Shown: positions 35,045 to 45,352, numbered from the stretch's first letter. The stretch: DNA of 64,000 bases from Paenibacillus pinihumi DSM 23905 = JCM 16419 (GCF_000422505.1 NZ_KE383864.1:912381-976380), one strand, 5' to 3'. Notes: generated by a model from the letters alone, not told the origin. Numbers and translations: made by a program.

Positions 35045-36424
35045 ATGACGACAAATACCGAATTGAAACAACAAGCTGCCCAGGTCACTTTTAAATCTCC
35101 GGACGCTTATCTGAACGACGGATTCGTCTGGGCCAAGGAACAAGCGTTGGCATATGCCCATTTCGGCGAAGACCCGGTAGGACTCTGGTATGAAGCAGCC
35201 CTGCCGAACCGCCAAGCATTCTGCATGCGTGATGTCGCGCATCACAGTCTCGGTGCTTCCGTGCTCGGCTTAAGCCCGCTTACGAAAAATATGATGATTA
35301 AATTTGCCGAGAACATTGCCAAGTCCCGTGACTGGTGTACGTTCTGGGAAATTACCAAAGCGGATGAACCAGCTGAAGTTGATTATGACAGTGACGAGGA
35401 TTTCTGGTATAACCTCCCGGCCAACTTTGACGTGATTGATGCCTGCTACCGTCAATATCTATGGACCGGAGATACCGAGTATTTGAAACATCCAGAGATG
35501 AACAAGTTCTACCAGCTTACAATGGAAGACTTTGTGCAGACCTGGGATAAAGACGGGGACGGCATTTTGGAGTATTACAGGGAATACGGGCGCCGTGGTC
35601 TTGCAACTTATAATGAAGCCGGATTGCAGCCTCTGCATGGCGGAGACATGATCGCTGCACAAATCGTCGGCTACCTGGCCTACTCGCGCTTCCTGGAGCT
35701 GGACGGCAAGACTGAGCAAGCCAAGCTGTACGAATCCAAGGCTCGCAAGCTGGAGCAATTTTATGAATCCAATTGGTGGAACGAGAAAGCCGGACGCTTC
35801 TACGGCGCATTGCTTCAGGACAGAAGCTATCTGGAGGCTTACAATGCTGAAGGAACCTTCCTGCCCCTTTATTTTGGGACCGTCAAGAACTTGGACCTTT
35901 TGAACAAAGCTCTCATCGATCTGGAGAAAAACGGCGTTGCCAACGTGGAGGGCAAAACCTATCTTCCGGATACGTACTACCGCTTCGACCGTAACGAGCA
36001 AGGCTATCGTGAATTGAAGGAACTGGTCGACCCTGCACTCGACCGCCGGGATTATCCGGAAGTTTCCTATTGTGTGGTTGGCGCTTATGCTGCCGGCCTG
36101 ATGGGGATCAGTGCAGACGGACAACAGACGATTACAACATTGCCAAGACTGACGGAAGAGCTGCCATGGGCAGAGCTGAGCCAAATTCCAATTTTGGACC
36201 GCACGATTGCCGTTCGTCATAATGGAGACAAGGAAACCACCGTAACCTCGCAGGAAGGCGAAGCCTTTACATGGAAGGCAGCATTCAATAGCGAAGCTGA
36301 GTTCCTGATCCATAACGGCCAGCAGGTCAAAGCTCAAACTGAAATTGCTGAAAGCGGAATTGTGCGTTCATTCATTCTGGTTGAAGTGGCAAAAGGTGAT
36401 ACCCACCAAGTTTCCATTGGTTAA
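35045..36424 (+). CDS. Alpha/alpha-barrel glycoside hydrolase (six-hairpin, MGH1-like)
   Basis: 459 residues without signal peptide. Six-hairpin glycosidase features include RQAFCMRDVAHHSLGASVLG near 60, the repeated acidic DKDGDGILEY near 165, GGDMIAAQIVGYLAYSRFLE near 200 and ESNWWNEKAGRFYGALL near 240. The fold is shared by GH63-, GH78- and GH15-like enzymes, so activity could be on alpha-glucosides, rhamnosides or others. CAGGAGTTAAG precedes the ATG. Last gene of the LacI-controlled operon, so it likely cuts the imported sugar in the cytoplasm alongside the alpha-galactosidase. Confidence 0.75.
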   Translation: MTTNTELKQQAAQVTFKSPDAYLNDGFVWAKEQALAYAHFGEDPVGLWYEAALPNRQAFCMRDVAHHSLGASVLGLSPLTKNMMIKFAENIAKSRDWCTFWEITKADEPAEVDYDSDEDFWYNLPANFDVIDACYRQYLWTGDTEYLKHPEMNKFYQLTMEDFVQTWDKDGDGILEYYREYGRRGLATYNEAGLQPLHGGDMIAAQIVGYLAYSRFLELDGKTEQAKLYESKARKLEQFYESNWWNEKAGRFYGALLQDRSYLEAYNAEGTFLPLYFGTVKNLDLLNKALIDLEKNGVANVEGKTYLPDTYYRFDRNEQGYRELKELVDPALDRRDYPEVSYCVVGAYAAGLMGISADGQQTITTLPRLTEELPWAELSQIPILDRTIAVRHNGDKETTVTSQEGEAFTWKAAFNSEAEFLIHNGQQVKAQTEIAESGIVRSFILVEVAKGDTHQVSIG

Positions 36425-36554
36425 AAAGTCAAAAGAATTCGAGGAGAACGTGCGTGTAAAAGATTCTTCCGATCGCATCTGTTTTCTTTTTCAACTTATA
36501 TAGAAGGCAGATGGTGTAAAATGCAGCTTATCTGCTTTCAATTTGTTGAGAACT

Positions 36555-36582
36555 CCAGGTTATTTACAACCTGGGGTTTTTT
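36555..36582 (+). terminator. Terminator after the glycosidase operon
   Basis: CCAGGTT pairs with AACCTGG, followed by GGTTTTTT. Confidence 0.85.
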
Positions 36583-36832
36583 CTTTGAATAATTATTTAC
36601 CGACCATTCTCAATATGATATAACTGTTTCACAAATGAGATCATCGATAAGAAGCAACAGAAAATTATCTTTTACCGTTGCAGAGCGCTGTTTCAAGGAC
36701 GAGGAGCAGTTAAAAAGGGTACAGAAAATTTGGGATTGGCTCCAAACTTTTTGAACGGTCCATGAACTGGTTGAATCAGTTTGAGTTTGTGAAGTTAATG
36801 TTGGATCATACACGCAACGATGTTCTGAAGGC

Positions 36833-36868
36833 GGCAGATGAGTGCAACATGCAGCTCATCTGCCTTTT
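36833..36868 (+). terminator. Terminator-like hairpin in the 36.4-36.9 kb gap
   Basis: GGCAGATGAG pairs with CTCATCTGCC and is followed by TTTT. There is no clear gene upstream of it on this strand. Confidence 0.55.
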
Positions 36869-36933
36869 AAAATTTTGTTCAGTTTGCTGCAGGCCGCCGG
36901 ACAGAATCATTCCAAAATGCGGCTGCAGGGAAT

Positions 36934-37806
36934 CTACTTTATCCCCTTTTCCTTTATCCATGCGGATAATGTCACAGGGACAGCATCCAGTTTGACCGAA
37001 GCTCCAACACTTGCCACTTGCCCGCTATTAGCACCAATCCAGCTATACAGCCCGGCAAGACCTGCGGCATTTTGAGCTCCAATTGCAGGAGCAACAGCTC
37101 CTTCGAAGGCCGGAACCGGCAGCAAAAAGAAGGCGATTTGCCGGCCGAGCGCCTGACTGAACCGTTCGGCAAGCTGCTTGCCGGTCAGCGACTCAGGTCC
37201 GCCCAGCTTAATACTGGTGCCCGCCAGCTCCGGATGCTTGATTGCCTCCACTGTACAGGCAGCAGTCTCATCAATGCTGATCCACGCGACCGGCTGATCC
37301 TCCGGCACAGGATAAGCAAGCGTATCTTCACTCAATACGCCAGGCATCAGGAAGTTTTCAAAGTACAACGTCGGCTCAAGTATAATCGATGGGATTCCGC
37401 TCAAACGGACCGCCTGGACCAATTCACGCTTCATTTCAATCACTTCAGTATTCGATTTATCAAGAGACAGACGCAGACCTGTATTAATAACCAGCAGTTT
37501 TAGCTCTGCTGCCCGGGCTGCCTCCACAACATGCTTGATGTAAGCTGTTACCTTGTCGCGGTCATATTCCACCGGGAGTAAAATCACGGCTTTATCCGCC
37601 CCGCCAAAAGCTTCATTCAGACTGTGAATATTCTGCAAATCTCCCGCAACTGCATCAATTCCACGCTGCCGCAATTGCTCCGCCTTGGCCTCTGTCCGCA
37701 CAATTGTACGGACAGCACAGCCTTCAGCCAGCAGCCGTTCAGCTACCGCCCCGCCCTGGGTCCCCCCTGCACCTAAGACTACGATTTGTTCTTTGATATT
37801 ACTCAT
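36934..37806 (-). CDS. NmrA-like NAD(P)-binding oxidoreductase
   Basis: 290 residues. The Rossmann motif is IVVLGAGGTQGGAVAERLL at the N-terminus, followed by VRTIVR for the NADP phosphate, DKAVILLPVEYDRD, and LVINTGLRL in place of the classical Tyr-x3-Lys site, as in atypical short-chain dehydrogenases of the NmrA group. Related proteins are quinone reductases or redox sensors. GGGGGAGGAAG precedes the ATG. Divergent from an HxlR regulator, an arrangement seen for quinone-responsive reductases. Confidence 0.85.
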   Translation of the reverse strand: MSNIKEQIVVLGAGGTQGGAVAERLLAEGCAVRTIVRTEAKAEQLRQRGIDAVAGDLQNIHSLNEAFGGADKAVILLPVEYDRDKVTAYIKHVVEAARAAELKLLVINTGLRLSLDKSNTEVIEMKRELVQAVRLSGIPSIILEPTLYFENFLMPGVLSEDTLAYPVPEDQPVAWISIDETAACTVEAIKHPELAGTSIKLGGPESLTGKQLAERFSQALGRQIAFFLLPVPAFEGAVAPAIGAQNAAGLAGLYSWIGANSGQVASVGASVKLDAVPVTLSAWIKEKGIK

Positions 37807-37912
37807 CGTACTTCCTCCCCCATCCGGTTCAAAAATTCAGCACCTTTGTGCTACTATAGGTATAATATCGTGACCCGTTCAGAAACGTAAGTACGCACAT
37901 TATTGTCCTATA

Positions 37913-37928
37913 GTATCCTTTTGGATAC
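37913..37928. promoter_or_regulatory. Palindrome in the NmrA/HxlR spacer
   Basis: GTATCC, TTTT, GGATAC: a perfect inverted repeat 25 bases before the HxlR start. ACTATAGG (about 37852) and CCTATAGT (about 37907) form a second, wider inverted pair. Either could be the HxlR operator. Confidence 0.4.
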
Positions 37929-37952
37929 CGGGTCCGGAGAGGAAGACGCGCC

Positions 37953-38300
37953 ATGCAAGAGCAACAAATGACCACCTGCCCCGTAGAAACCGCCGTACAG
38001 GCAATCGGGGGGAAATGGAAAATTATGATCCTTTACCATCTGTCGACCAAGGGAATACGAAGGTTCAATGAGCTTCGCCGGATATTGCCGGATGTCACCC
38101 AGCGCACCTTGACCCGGCAGCTCCGCGAGCTGGAGGATGACGGACTGATCATCCGCAAAGTATACCCGGAGGTGCCTCCCAAAGTGGAATATTCACTTTC
38201 CGAGACTGGCAACACACTCATCCCGCTTCTCAACCATCTGGAGGACTGGGGACTGGCCTTTATGAAGAAGAAGGAGCAGGGCAGCACGATTGAAGCTTGA
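37953..38300 (+). CDS. HxlR-family winged-helix regulator
   Basis: 115 residues, normal for the family. CPVETAVQAIGGKWKIMILY leads into the winged helix with FNELRRILPDVTQRTLTRQL and the wing VYPEVPPKVEYSLSE. A Cys at residue 9 lies near the place of the redox-sensing Cys of Bacillus YodB/CatR, so it may sense quinones or electrophiles. It probably represses the divergent NmrA-like gene. GAGAGGAAG precedes the ATG. Confidence 0.88.
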   Translation: MQEQQMTTCPVETAVQAIGGKWKIMILYHLSTKGIRRFNELRRILPDVTQRTLTRQLRELEDDGLIIRKVYPEVPPKVEYSLSETGNTLIPLLNHLEDWGLAFMKKKEQGSTIEA

Positions 38301-38354
38301 AGCAGGAGAGCAGCCATAAGCAACTGAGGTTATTCTTGCATAAAATTTGAAGCA

Positions 38355-38407
38355 GAAAAAAACAAGCATACAGCTGTCACTCCCGTACATAACAGCTGTT
38401 TGCTTGT
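38355..38407 (-). terminator. Terminator after the urease operon
   Basis: On the minus strand ACAAGCAAACAGCTGT pairs with ACAGCTGTATGCTTGT, followed by seven T. It sits 11 bases beyond ureD and also faces the end of the HxlR gene. Confidence 0.85.
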
Positions 38408-38417
38408 CAGGCTCCGG

Positions 38418-39272
38418 CTATTTGCGGAACCGCAGCGGAGGCCAGCCCAGCAGCAATCTGCGTACTGCCTGCCACGCTGCAAGAAGCACCTTCTGAACCT
38501 CCCACGCCGTATTCCCTGCAACCATTACTGCCAGACCATGACGGCTTGTCAGCGACACGCCCGTTTTCACTTCCCGGCCGGGACGGACAGGGCACGACTC
38601 CAGGGCAATCCGAACCTCTCCCGCATGTCCTGGCCGTACAGCATCCGAAAAACAGTAGAAGGTTCCCAGATGGCTGTACCCCTCCCATGCTCCCGGCCCC
38701 TCTATCTGATGAAGTGCGGGAATGACCCGCTGGCGTTGGGCGAAGATCAGCTCGCCATCATAATAGACACGCAGCCGGTTATCCAGTTCCCGGTACCGGA
38801 ACCGCTCTCCACGCAGCACCCGTCCGGGACACAGCACTTCAGACTGCATCCATACCGCTCCGGGCTTTAGCTCCACATTCGTTTCATTGTACAATGCGGC
38901 ATCCATATACAGCATGACCGGCTCCATCATGCTTTCCACAACGGAATGCTCACCCAGCCGGAATGACTGCTTCATGATGGCCCGGGAATCCGGCTGGCAT
39001 GGATGCACCTTCGTATAGCTCTGATTGGTTAGATGTACACAAGCCCCCGTATCCGCATCCCAGATCAGCTCATAACAGTCCCTGTCCAGCAGTCCGGGCG
39101 ATACGTCCATCATAATGACACCTAGCTGATGCTCAAGAGGGAAGGCTTTGGCGATTTTAAGAGGGGCTGTATGATACTTGCCTGCCAGCACTGTCCTGCC
39201 GCCGGCTGCTGTGAAGGAGGCGCGGAGCTCTGCGGCCTTGCCCGGATCAGGCGTGATGATGCGGGATGCCAT
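38418..39272 (-). CDS. ureD: Urease accessory protein UreD
   Basis: About 284 residues, the scaffold protein that with UreF and UreG delivers nickel to the urease active site. Typical pieces are [18 protein letters not shown] near 28, [12 protein letters not shown] near 85 and the central [13 protein letters not shown] choose the ATG at 39272 ([10 protein letters not shown]); it overlaps ureG by 26 bases and lacks a strong ribosome site, so translation is probably coupled. The open frame extends further upstream inside ureG. Last gene of the operon. Confidence 0.88.
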   Translation of the reverse strand: MASRIITPDPGKAAELRASFTAAGGRTVLAGKYHTAPLKIAKAFPLEHQLGVIMMDVSPGLLDRDCYELIWDADTGACVHLTNQSYTKVHPCQPDSRAIMKQSFRLGEHSVVESMMEPVMLYMDAALYNETNVELKPGAVWMQSEVLCPGRVLRGERFRYRELDNRLRVYYDGELIFAQRQRVIPALHQIEGPGAWEGYSHLGTFYCFSDAVRPGHAGEVRIALESCPVRPGREVKTGVSLTSRHGLAVMVAGNTAWEVQKVLLAAWQAVRRLLLGWPPLRFRK

Positions 39273-39933
39273 GCGCATGGGCAAGCTCATGCTCAATCCA
39301 GCTGATAATCCGATCCACGCCCTGCCCCCCGTGCAGATTGGAAAATACATAAGGCCGTTCTCCACGTGCCTTTTGCGTATCGGATTCCATTACCTCAAGC
39401 CTTGCTCCCACATAGGGTGCCAGATCAATTTTGTTCACCAGCAGCAAATCAGAACGGGTAATGCCCGGCCCTCCCTTGCGCGGAAGCTTCTCACCCTGCG
39501 CGACATCGATTATATAGATAAAACGGTCCACAAGCTCCGGGCTGAATGCCGCTGCCAGATTATCTCCCCCGCTCTCGATGAAGATGACATCAAGATGGTC
39601 GAAACGCCCTTGCAGTTCCTCTACCGCTTCGAAATTCATGGACGCATCCTCCCGGATCGCTGTATGTGGACATCCCCCCGTCTCCACACCAATGATCCGC
39701 TCCTCGGGAAGCACACCGGTGTTCAGCAAAATTTGAGCGTCCTCCTTCGTATAAATATCGTTCGTGATGACGCCAAGACTATATTTATGAGCCAGCTCCC
39801 GGGCAATTGTCTCAAGCAGAGCCGTCTTGCCCGAGCCGACCGGCCCACCGATGCCGATTCGCACCGGACGGGAACGATCCATAGCCGGCTGTTCCCAATT
39901 ATGATGGTGATGATGTCCTGTTCCTTGACACAT
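39247..39933 (-). CDS. ureG: Urease accessory GTPase UreG with His-rich N-terminus
   Basis: 228 residues. P-loop [12 protein letters not shown] near 35, the nickel/zinc site with Cys-Pro-His in [14 protein letters not shown] near 87, and the guanine specificity motif NKID. It hydrolyses GTP while handing nickel to UreFD. The first 12 residues include five His in a row, which can bind nickel and may compensate for the missing ureE. GGGAGG precedes the ATG. Confidence 0.93.
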   Translation of the reverse strand: MCQGTGHHHHHNWEQPAMDRSRPVRIGIGGPVGSGKTALLETIARELAHKYSLGVITNDIYTKEDAQILLNTGVLPEERIIGVETGGCPHTAIREDASMNFEAVEELQGRFDHLDVIFIESGGDNLAAAFSPELVDRFIYIIDVAQGEKLPRKGGPGITRSDLLLVNKIDLAPYVGARLEVMESDTQKARGERPYVFSNLHGGQGVDRIISWIEHELAHAHGIPHHHA

Positions 39934-40009
39934 TGCACATTCCTCCCATTAGTCGCATACCTGTCGCGAAATTAAACATTCCTGCCCTTCCCTTTCCAGA
40001 CACAGTCCA

Positions 40010-40702
40010 TCAGGACATAAAAAGCCGTGAATACAGTGTCTCATGCCGCATCATCGCCAGCTCTGCAAGCGGCATATTCGTCCAGGCTTCCTCAGGCTCC
40101 AGCAGCGCCGTCTCCTCCCATGCCTCCACAACAGACTGGAGCAGCCGGGCTATAATGGCCTGCCCTTCCGTCTGTCCCATCGGCAGCAGGCGAAGGGCAC
40201 TATTCACGCATGTCATCACACAGGTGTACAGATAGCCGTGAGCAGCACGCTCCAGCGAAATCCCCAGACGGAAGCAGAGCATTCCATATACGAGCGGGTG
40301 TGAGCCCGCGCATTGCCGGGAGTTGACGGCCTGCTTCAGACTGCTCAAATCCAGCTGAGGATGAATCGCGAGCGCCAGCCGCAGCAGCCGGTTGCCCATC
40401 TTCTCCATCCCTGTGCGCGTCTCCGCTGCGATGCGCTGCACATGAATTCCCCGCTCCGCCTCCCACAGCCTCTGCCAGGCCTGATGGGGCACATCCCGAT
40501 AGACCGCCTTGATAATCATCGTGTCTCCGGGCGCCCAGCTTTGTCTGATCATGGCAGCTGCATACTGCTCCAAATCCGCCCCGCTGCGGACAATGCCTTC
40601 CTGCACAAGCGTCTCCAGTCCGAAGGAATGGGAGAAGCCGCCGATCGGCAGTGCCGAATCGAGCAGCTGCTGCATTGCCAGCCAAGCCGCCTGCTCCTTC
40701 AT
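40010..40702 (-). CDS. ureF: Urease accessory protein UreF
   Basis: 230 residues, all-helical, the GTPase-coupled fidelity factor of urease activation. The conserved start MQQLLDSALPIGGFSHSFGLE and the C-terminal YSRLFMS are present. The ATG at 40702 has TAGGAGGAA ten bases upstream; a longer frame reaches 40780 inside ureC's downstream end but has no advantage. Lies 13 bases after ureC. Confidence 0.9.
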   Translation of the reverse strand: MKEQAAWLAMQQLLDSALPIGGFSHSFGLETLVQEGIVRSGADLEQYAAAMIRQSWAPGDTMIIKAVYRDVPHQAWQRLWEAERGIHVQRIAAETRTGMEKMGNRLLRLALAIHPQLDLSSLKQAVNSRQCAGSHPLVYGMLCFRLGISLERAAHGYLYTCVMTCVNSALRLLPMGQTEGQAIIARLLQSVVEAWEETALLEPEEAWTNMPLAELAMMRHETLYSRLFMS

Positions 40703-40715
40703 CCCTGCATTCCTC

Positions 40716-42431
40716 CTAGAATAAAAAGTACCGCTGGGCCATTGGAAGGGATACTGCCGGCTCGCAGGTGACAGGCTCACCGTCCACCTTCACCTGATAG
40801 GTTTCGGGATCAACCTCAATGGATGGGGTCGCGTCGTTGTGAATCATATCTTTCTTGCTGATTGTGCGGCAGCCTTTGACCGGTTCAATCCGTTTGCAAA
40901 GTCCGAGCTCCTCCCTAATTCCCCGGTCATAGGCCGCCTGCGAGACGAAGGTGACCGAACTGCTGTGTACAGCTTTCCCAAAAGCGGCGAACATCGGGCG
41001 CCCATATACAGGCTGAGGCGTCGGGATCGACGCATTCGGGTCACCCATCTGGGCAAAGGCAATCGACCCTCCCTTGAGCACCAGATCCGGCTTGACTCCG
41101 AAGAACATCGGATTCCACACCACCAGGTCAGCCAGCTTCCCCGGCTCCACAGAACCGACAAGATGCGAAATGCCGTGCGTAATCGCCGGATTGATGGTGT
41201 ACTTGGCAATGTAGCGCTTAATCCGGAAATTATCCCCGTTGTCCGTATCGTCCTCCAGCAGCCCGCGCTGCGCCTTCATCTTGTCGGCTGTCTGCCAGGT
41301 GCGGATGATGACCTCCCCGACGCGGCCCATCGCCTGTGAATCGGAGCTGATCATACTGAATACGCCCATGTCATGCAAAATATCCTCCGCAGCAATCGTC
41401 TCCGGGCGGATACGGGAATCCGCGAACGCCACATCCTCGGGAATCCGGCTGTCCAGATGATGGCAGACCATCAGCATATCCAGATGCTCCTCAATCGTGT
41501 TGACCGTGAACGGCCGCGTCGGATTCGTCGAAGAGGGCAGCACATTTCCGAACGAGGCGGCACGAATAATATCCGGCGCATGGCCGCCTCCCGCGCCTTC
41601 CGTATGGTACGTATGGATCGTCCTGTCCTTGAATGCAGCCAGCGTATCCTCCAGAAATCCGGCCTCATTCAGCGTGTCGGTATGAATGGCCACCTGAATG
41701 TCGTACAGATCCGCCGCCTCCAGACAGCAATCAATCGCTGCCGGGGTCGTCCCCCAATCCTCATGCAGCTTCAGCCCGATCACTCCCGCCTCAATCTGCT
41801 CGACCAGCGGCTCGATGAAGGAGGCATTACCTTTGCCGGTGAAGCCGATATTCATCGGAAATGCCTCCGCCGCCTCCAGCATGCGCCGCATATGCCAGGC
41901 TCCCGGCGTGACCGTCGTCGCATTTGTCCCTGTAGCCGGTCCAGTGCCGCCCCCGATCATTGTCGTGACACCGGACGAGAGCGCGGTTTCAATTTGCTGC
42001 GGGCAAATAAAATGAATGTGGGAATCAACGCCTCCGGCGGTAATAATTTTACCTTCCCCCGCAATAACCTCCGTGCTGGCCCCGGCAATCATATCCTCGT
42101 CGACACCATCCATAATATCCGGATTTCCACCCTTGCCGATGCCCACAATGACGCCATCCTTGATCCCGATGTCGGCTTTAACAATTCCCCAATGGTCGAT
42201 AATGACCGCATTCGTGATCAGCGTATCCAGCACTCCGGCAGCACGCAACGCTCCGCTGGACTGTCCCATCCCGTCGCGGATTACCTTGCCGCCGCCAAAC
42301 TTGCACTCATCCCCATACACCGTGTAATCCTTCTCAATCCGCGCCCACAGGTTCGTATCCGCGAGTCTCACAGCATCCCCCGTTGTCGGACCAAACATCT
42401 GCGCATATTCCTTGCGGGTCATAATCGTCAT
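40716..42431 (-). CDS. ureC: Urease alpha subunit
   Basis: 571 residues, full length. Catalytic subunit hydrolysing urea to ammonia and carbamate. Nickel ligands and active-site residues are visible: HIHFICPQQ near 138, the carbamylated Lys in [14 protein letters not shown] near 221, His in [10 protein letters not shown] and [15 protein letters not shown], the flap with [20 protein letters not shown], and the Asp in SSDSQAMGR. Start at 42431, where ATG overlaps the stop of ureB. Confidence 0.97.
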   Translation of the reverse strand: MTIMTRKEYAQMFGPTTGDAVRLADTNLWARIEKDYTVYGDECKFGGGKVIRDGMGQSSGALRAAGVLDTLITNAVIIDHWGIVKADIGIKDGVIVGIGKGGNPDIMDGVDEDMIAGASTEVIAGEGKIITAGGVDSHIHFICPQQIETALSSGVTTMIGGGTGPATGTNATTVTPGAWHMRRMLEAAEAFPMNIGFTGKGNASFIEPLVEQIEAGVIGLKLHEDWGTTPAAIDCCLEAADLYDIQVAIHTDTLNEAGFLEDTLAAFKDRTIHTYHTEGAGGGHAPDIIRAASFGNVLPSSTNPTRPFTVNTIEEHLDMLMVCHHLDSRIPEDVAFADSRIRPETIAAEDILHDMGVFSMISSDSQAMGRVGEVIIRTWQTADKMKAQRGLLEDDTDNGDNFRIKRYIAKYTINPAITHGISHLVGSVEPGKLADLVVWNPMFFGVKPDLVLKGGSIAFAQMGDPNASIPTPQPVYGRPMFAAFGKAVHSSSVTFVSQAAYDRGIREELGLCKRIEPVKGCRTISKKDMIHNDATPSIEVDPETYQVKVDGEPVTCEPAVSLPMAQRYFLF

Positions 42432-42796
42432 GGCAGCCCATCCTTCCACCTTTCAAGCCTTGTGCGCACCTCATCACTGATCTGGCCGGGGACTGCTGTT
42501 CCCTGGGTGAGATTGTTGAGTCCGAAAGCCCGCTTGCGCCCTCCAAGCCCGACGACAACAACCGGCTTCTCCTCTCCCGGCTCGAAACGGACAGCCGTCC
42601 CGGCGGGAATATGGAGTCTCATGCCAAAAGCCGCTTCACGGTCAAACTCAAGCGCGCGGTTCACTTCAAAAAAATGATAATGGGAACCAACCTGCACAGG
42701 CCGGTCGCCTGTATTGATCACAATAAGCTCTCTCGTTACCCTGCCTTCATTCAGTCTGATCTCGCCCGGCAGAGTCCGGTACTCGCCTGGAATCAT
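42428..42796 (-). CDS. ureB: Urease beta subunit
   Basis: 122 residues; contains the conserved [13 protein letters not shown] near 36 and the C-terminal [17 protein letters not shown]. Forms part of the urease trimer with ureA and ureC products. The start is [13 protein letters not shown] at 42796, preceded by AAGGAGG. The stop overlaps the ureC ATG by four bases. Confidence 0.95.
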   Translation of the reverse strand: MIPGEYRTLPGEIRLNEGRVTRELIVINTGDRPVQVGSHYHFFEVNRALEFDREAAFGMRLHIPAGTAVRFEPGEEKPVVVVGLGGRKRAFGLNNLTQGTAVPGQISDEVRTRLERWKDGLP

Positions 42797-42824
42797 TATG
42801 ATTGCCTCCTTCCCGGATAGAATG

Positions 42825-43130
<306 letters not shown>

Positions 43131-43214
43131 GCTTTGCACCCCTGTCATGTGTTTGAAATCGTTCTCAACATCCAGAATGAACCTTAAAATTGTAAAACCG
43201 CTTCTTTACCTCCC

Positions 43215-43243
43215 ATTATATTGATAGTCAGGAAAGATGTAAA
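43215..43243 (-). promoter_or_regulatory. Urease operon promoter
   Basis: On the minus strand TTTACA (43238-43243) and TATAAT (43215-43220) are 17 bases apart, 85 bases before the ureA start. Confidence 0.7.
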
Positions 43244-43282
43244 CCTTTTTATGTTATAAAACTTAACGTCATTTTCAAGTAT

Positions 43283-43300
43283 ATGTAAAATACCTTACAT
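43283..43300. promoter_or_regulatory. Perfect inverted repeat upstream of the urease promoter
   Basis: ATGTAA, six bases, TTACAT. It lies 40 bases upstream of the urease -35, a usual activator position. It resembles a GlnR/TnrA site but is one base shorter in the spacer. Confidence 0.4.
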
Positions 43301-43337
43301 GAAAATTGGGCGACCAGGTCCAAACTCCAGCTTTTAC

Positions 43338-43557
43338 TTTTTCGACAGTGCTTGTCGAAAGGTAGCCATAGCTTGTCTGATATGGTACACTCGAAGGTAT
43401 CGATTAATTTAAAAATACAGGCGGCAAGCGAGGTTCATCCGCTACTTTCCCGGTTCCGTCCTGTATAACAATTATACAAGCATGCACAGCATCCTGTTCT
43501 ACGCTCAGCCTTTTCTGTCCGCAGCGGCCATCGTCGTCTGCCGGGCAGAAAAGGCTG
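43338..43557 (+). promoter_or_regulatory. Structured leader before ilvD
   Basis: Two hairpins: TTTCGACA/TGTCGAAA around 43339-43360, and a 12-base stem CAGCCTTTTCTG (43506-43517) with CAGAAAAGGCTG (43546-43557). No T-box core was found. The stretch from 43482 is open in frame with ilvD for 41 codons and begins with ATG. Confidence 0.4.
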
Positions 43558-43604
43558 GCCGGCGCCCGCTTAATGTGCATCTATCATTTGGAGGAGGTTT
43601 TCCC

Positions 43605-45290
43605 ATGGCGCAGAAAAAAATGAGATCCGACATGATCAAGAAAGGCTTTGACCGCGCGCCTCACCGCAGCTTGCTTCGTGCAGCTGGAGTTAAAGAAGAG
43701 GATTTCGGCAAGCCGTTTATCGCAGTGTGCAATTCCTACATCGATATCGTACCAGGCCATGTACACTTGCAGGAGTTCGGCAAAATCGTTAAAGAAGCTA
43801 TCCGTGAAGCTGGCGGCGTGCCGTTCGAGTTCAACACAATCGGGGTTGACGACGGTATTGCCATGGGTCACATCGGTATGCGTTATTCCCTGCCGAGCCG
43901 CGAGATTATCGCAGATTCTCTGGAAACCGTTGTTTCCGCTCACTGGTTCGACGGTATGGTCTGTATTCCGAACTGTGACAAAATTACACCGGGCATGATG
44001 ATGGGCGCATTGCGCGTTAACATCCCGACTGTATTTGTCAGCGGCGGACCGATGAAGGCTGGTAAAACTTCCGATGGCCGTTCGATTTCCCTCTCCAGCG
44101 TATTTGAAGGCGTAGGCGCGTTCCAGGCTGGTAAAATCGATGAGAAGGGCCTGGAAGAGCTGGAGCAATTCGGCTGTCCGACATGCGGTTCCTGCTCGGG
44201 AATGTTCACCGCGAATTCCATGAACTGTCTGGCTGAAGGACTTGGACTTGCTCTGCCGGGCAACGGAACCATCCTGGCTGTTGCGCCTGAGCGCCGCGAC
44301 TTTGTAAGAAAGTCCGCGAAGCAGCTGATGGAGCTGATCGAGAAAGATATCAAGCCTCGCGATATCGTTACAATCGAAGCTATCGACAACGCATTCGCGC
44401 TTGATATGGCAATGGGCGGTTCCACCAACACTGTCCTTCACACACTTGCGCTTGCTCATGAAGCAGGCTTTGAATATCCGGTTCAACGCATCAACGAAGT
44501 TGCTGCCCGTGTACCGCATCTGGCCAAGATTGCACCGGCATCCGATTACCACATCGAGGATGTGCACAATGCAGGCGGCGTAACAGCGGTCCTGAACGAA
44601 CTGTTCAAAAAAGAAGGCGCGCTTCACGGCGATTGTATAACCGTAACCGGCAAGACGCTTCGCGAGAACGCAATGGGCCATGAGATTTTGGACCACGATG
44701 TTATTCGTCCGATTGACAATCCGCACAGCGAGCGCGGGGGACTGGCTGTACTGTTCGGCAACCTGGCTCCGGACGGCGGTATTATTAAAGTCGGCGCGGT
44801 TGATGCTTCTGTTGGCGGCTACCATAAAGGCCCTGCGATCTGCTTCGACTCCCAGGATGATGCGTTGTACGGTATTGCCAACGGCCATGTAAAAGAAGGA
44901 CATGTTGTCGTTATCCGTTATGAAGGACCTAAAGGCGGACCGGGAATGCCTGAAATGCTGGCTCCAACCTCGCAAATCGTAGGTATGGGTCTGGGTGCGA
45001 AGGTTGGTCTGATTACAGACGGACGCTTCTCCGGCGCATCCCGCGGTATCAGTATCGGTCATATCTCGCCGGAAGCTGCTGAAGGCGGTCCAATCGCATT
45101 TGTACAAGACGGCGATATCATCGAGCTGGATCTGGACAACCGTAAAATCGAGCTGCATATCAGCGAAGAAGAATTCGCTGCCCGCCGCGCAAACTGGAAA
45201 GGCTTCGAACCAAAGGTTAAAACCGGCTATCTGGCCCGTTATTCCAAACTCGTTACCTCTGCCAGCACTGGCGGCGTTATGAAGGTCTAA
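43605..45290 (+). CDS. ilvD: Dihydroxy-acid dehydratase
   Basis: 561 residues. Makes the 2-keto acids for valine, leucine and isoleucine synthesis, using an iron-sulfur cluster. Cluster cysteines are visible in [21 protein letters not shown] and [15 protein letters not shown]; the C-terminal [20 protein letters not shown] is the family signature. Start at the ATG 43605 with GGAGGAGG nine bases upstream. The frame is open 41 codons further upstream, but homologues begin here. It stands alone, apart from other ilv genes. Confidence 0.96.
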   Translation: MAQKKMRSDMIKKGFDRAPHRSLLRAAGVKEEDFGKPFIAVCNSYIDIVPGHVHLQEFGKIVKEAIREAGGVPFEFNTIGVDDGIAMGHIGMRYSLPSREIIADSLETVVSAHWFDGMVCIPNCDKITPGMMMGALRVNIPTVFVSGGPMKAGKTSDGRSISLSSVFEGVGAFQAGKIDEKGLEELEQFGCPTCGSCSGMFTANSMNCLAEGLGLALPGNGTILAVAPERRDFVRKSAKQLMELIEKDIKPRDIVTIEAIDNAFALDMAMGGSTNTVLHTLALAHEAGFEYPVQRINEVAARVPHLAKIAPASDYHIEDVHNAGGVTAVLNELFKKEGALHGDCITVTGKTLRENAMGHEILDHDVIRPIDNPHSERGGLAVLFGNLAPDGGIIKVGAVDASVGGYHKGPAICFDSQDDALYGIANGHVKEGHVVVIRYEGPKGGPGMPEMLAPTSQIVGMGLGAKVGLITDGRFSGASRGISIGHISPEAAEGGPIAFVQDGDIIELDLDNRKIELHISEEEFAARRANWKGFEPKVKTGYLARYSKLVTSASTGGVMKV

Positions 45291-45319
45291 TTCAAACTTT
45301 TATCTAAAACAGAAATCGT

Positions 45320-45352
45320 AAGCGGCGCTGCCAGTTTGGCAGCGCCGCTTTG
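45320..45352 (+). terminator. Terminator after ilvD
   Basis: AAGCGGCGCTGCC, a five-base loop, then GGCAGCGCCGCTT, followed by TGTGTT. Confidence 0.8.

Larger units (their letters stand above)
36425..36933. other. Gene-poor stretch with repeated hairpins
   Basis: About 500 bases. It holds two similar stems, 36506-36540 and 36833-36868, each built on GGCAGATG with ATGCAGCT in the loop and ATCTGC on the other arm, plus the terminator at 36555. Bases 36635-36754 form a 39-codon plus-strand frame ending KDEEQLKRVQKIWDWLQTF, without ribosome site or recognised family. TTCTTCCGATCGC near 36460 resembles the terminus of the elements flanking the CRISPR array. This looks like debris of small repeats and a decayed gene. 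Confidence 0.4.

Noticed and set aside
36635-36754. 39-codon plus-strand frame
   Set aside because: No ribosome binding site, no recognised family; described only as part of the gap.
41373-42677. Plus-strand open frame of 434 codons
   Set aside because: Antisense to ureC and ureB; composition is that of a shadow frame.
43283-43300. Standard GlnR/TnrA box
   Set aside because: The inverted repeat has a six-base spacer where the known consensus needs seven; kept only as an unassigned palindrome.
43338-43604. T-box before ilvD
   Set aside because: The GGTGGTACCGCG core is absent, unlike the clear one before alaS.
43584-45158. Long minus-strand open frame of 524 codons
   Set aside because: Antisense shadow of ilvD, which has clear catalytic motifs on the other strand.
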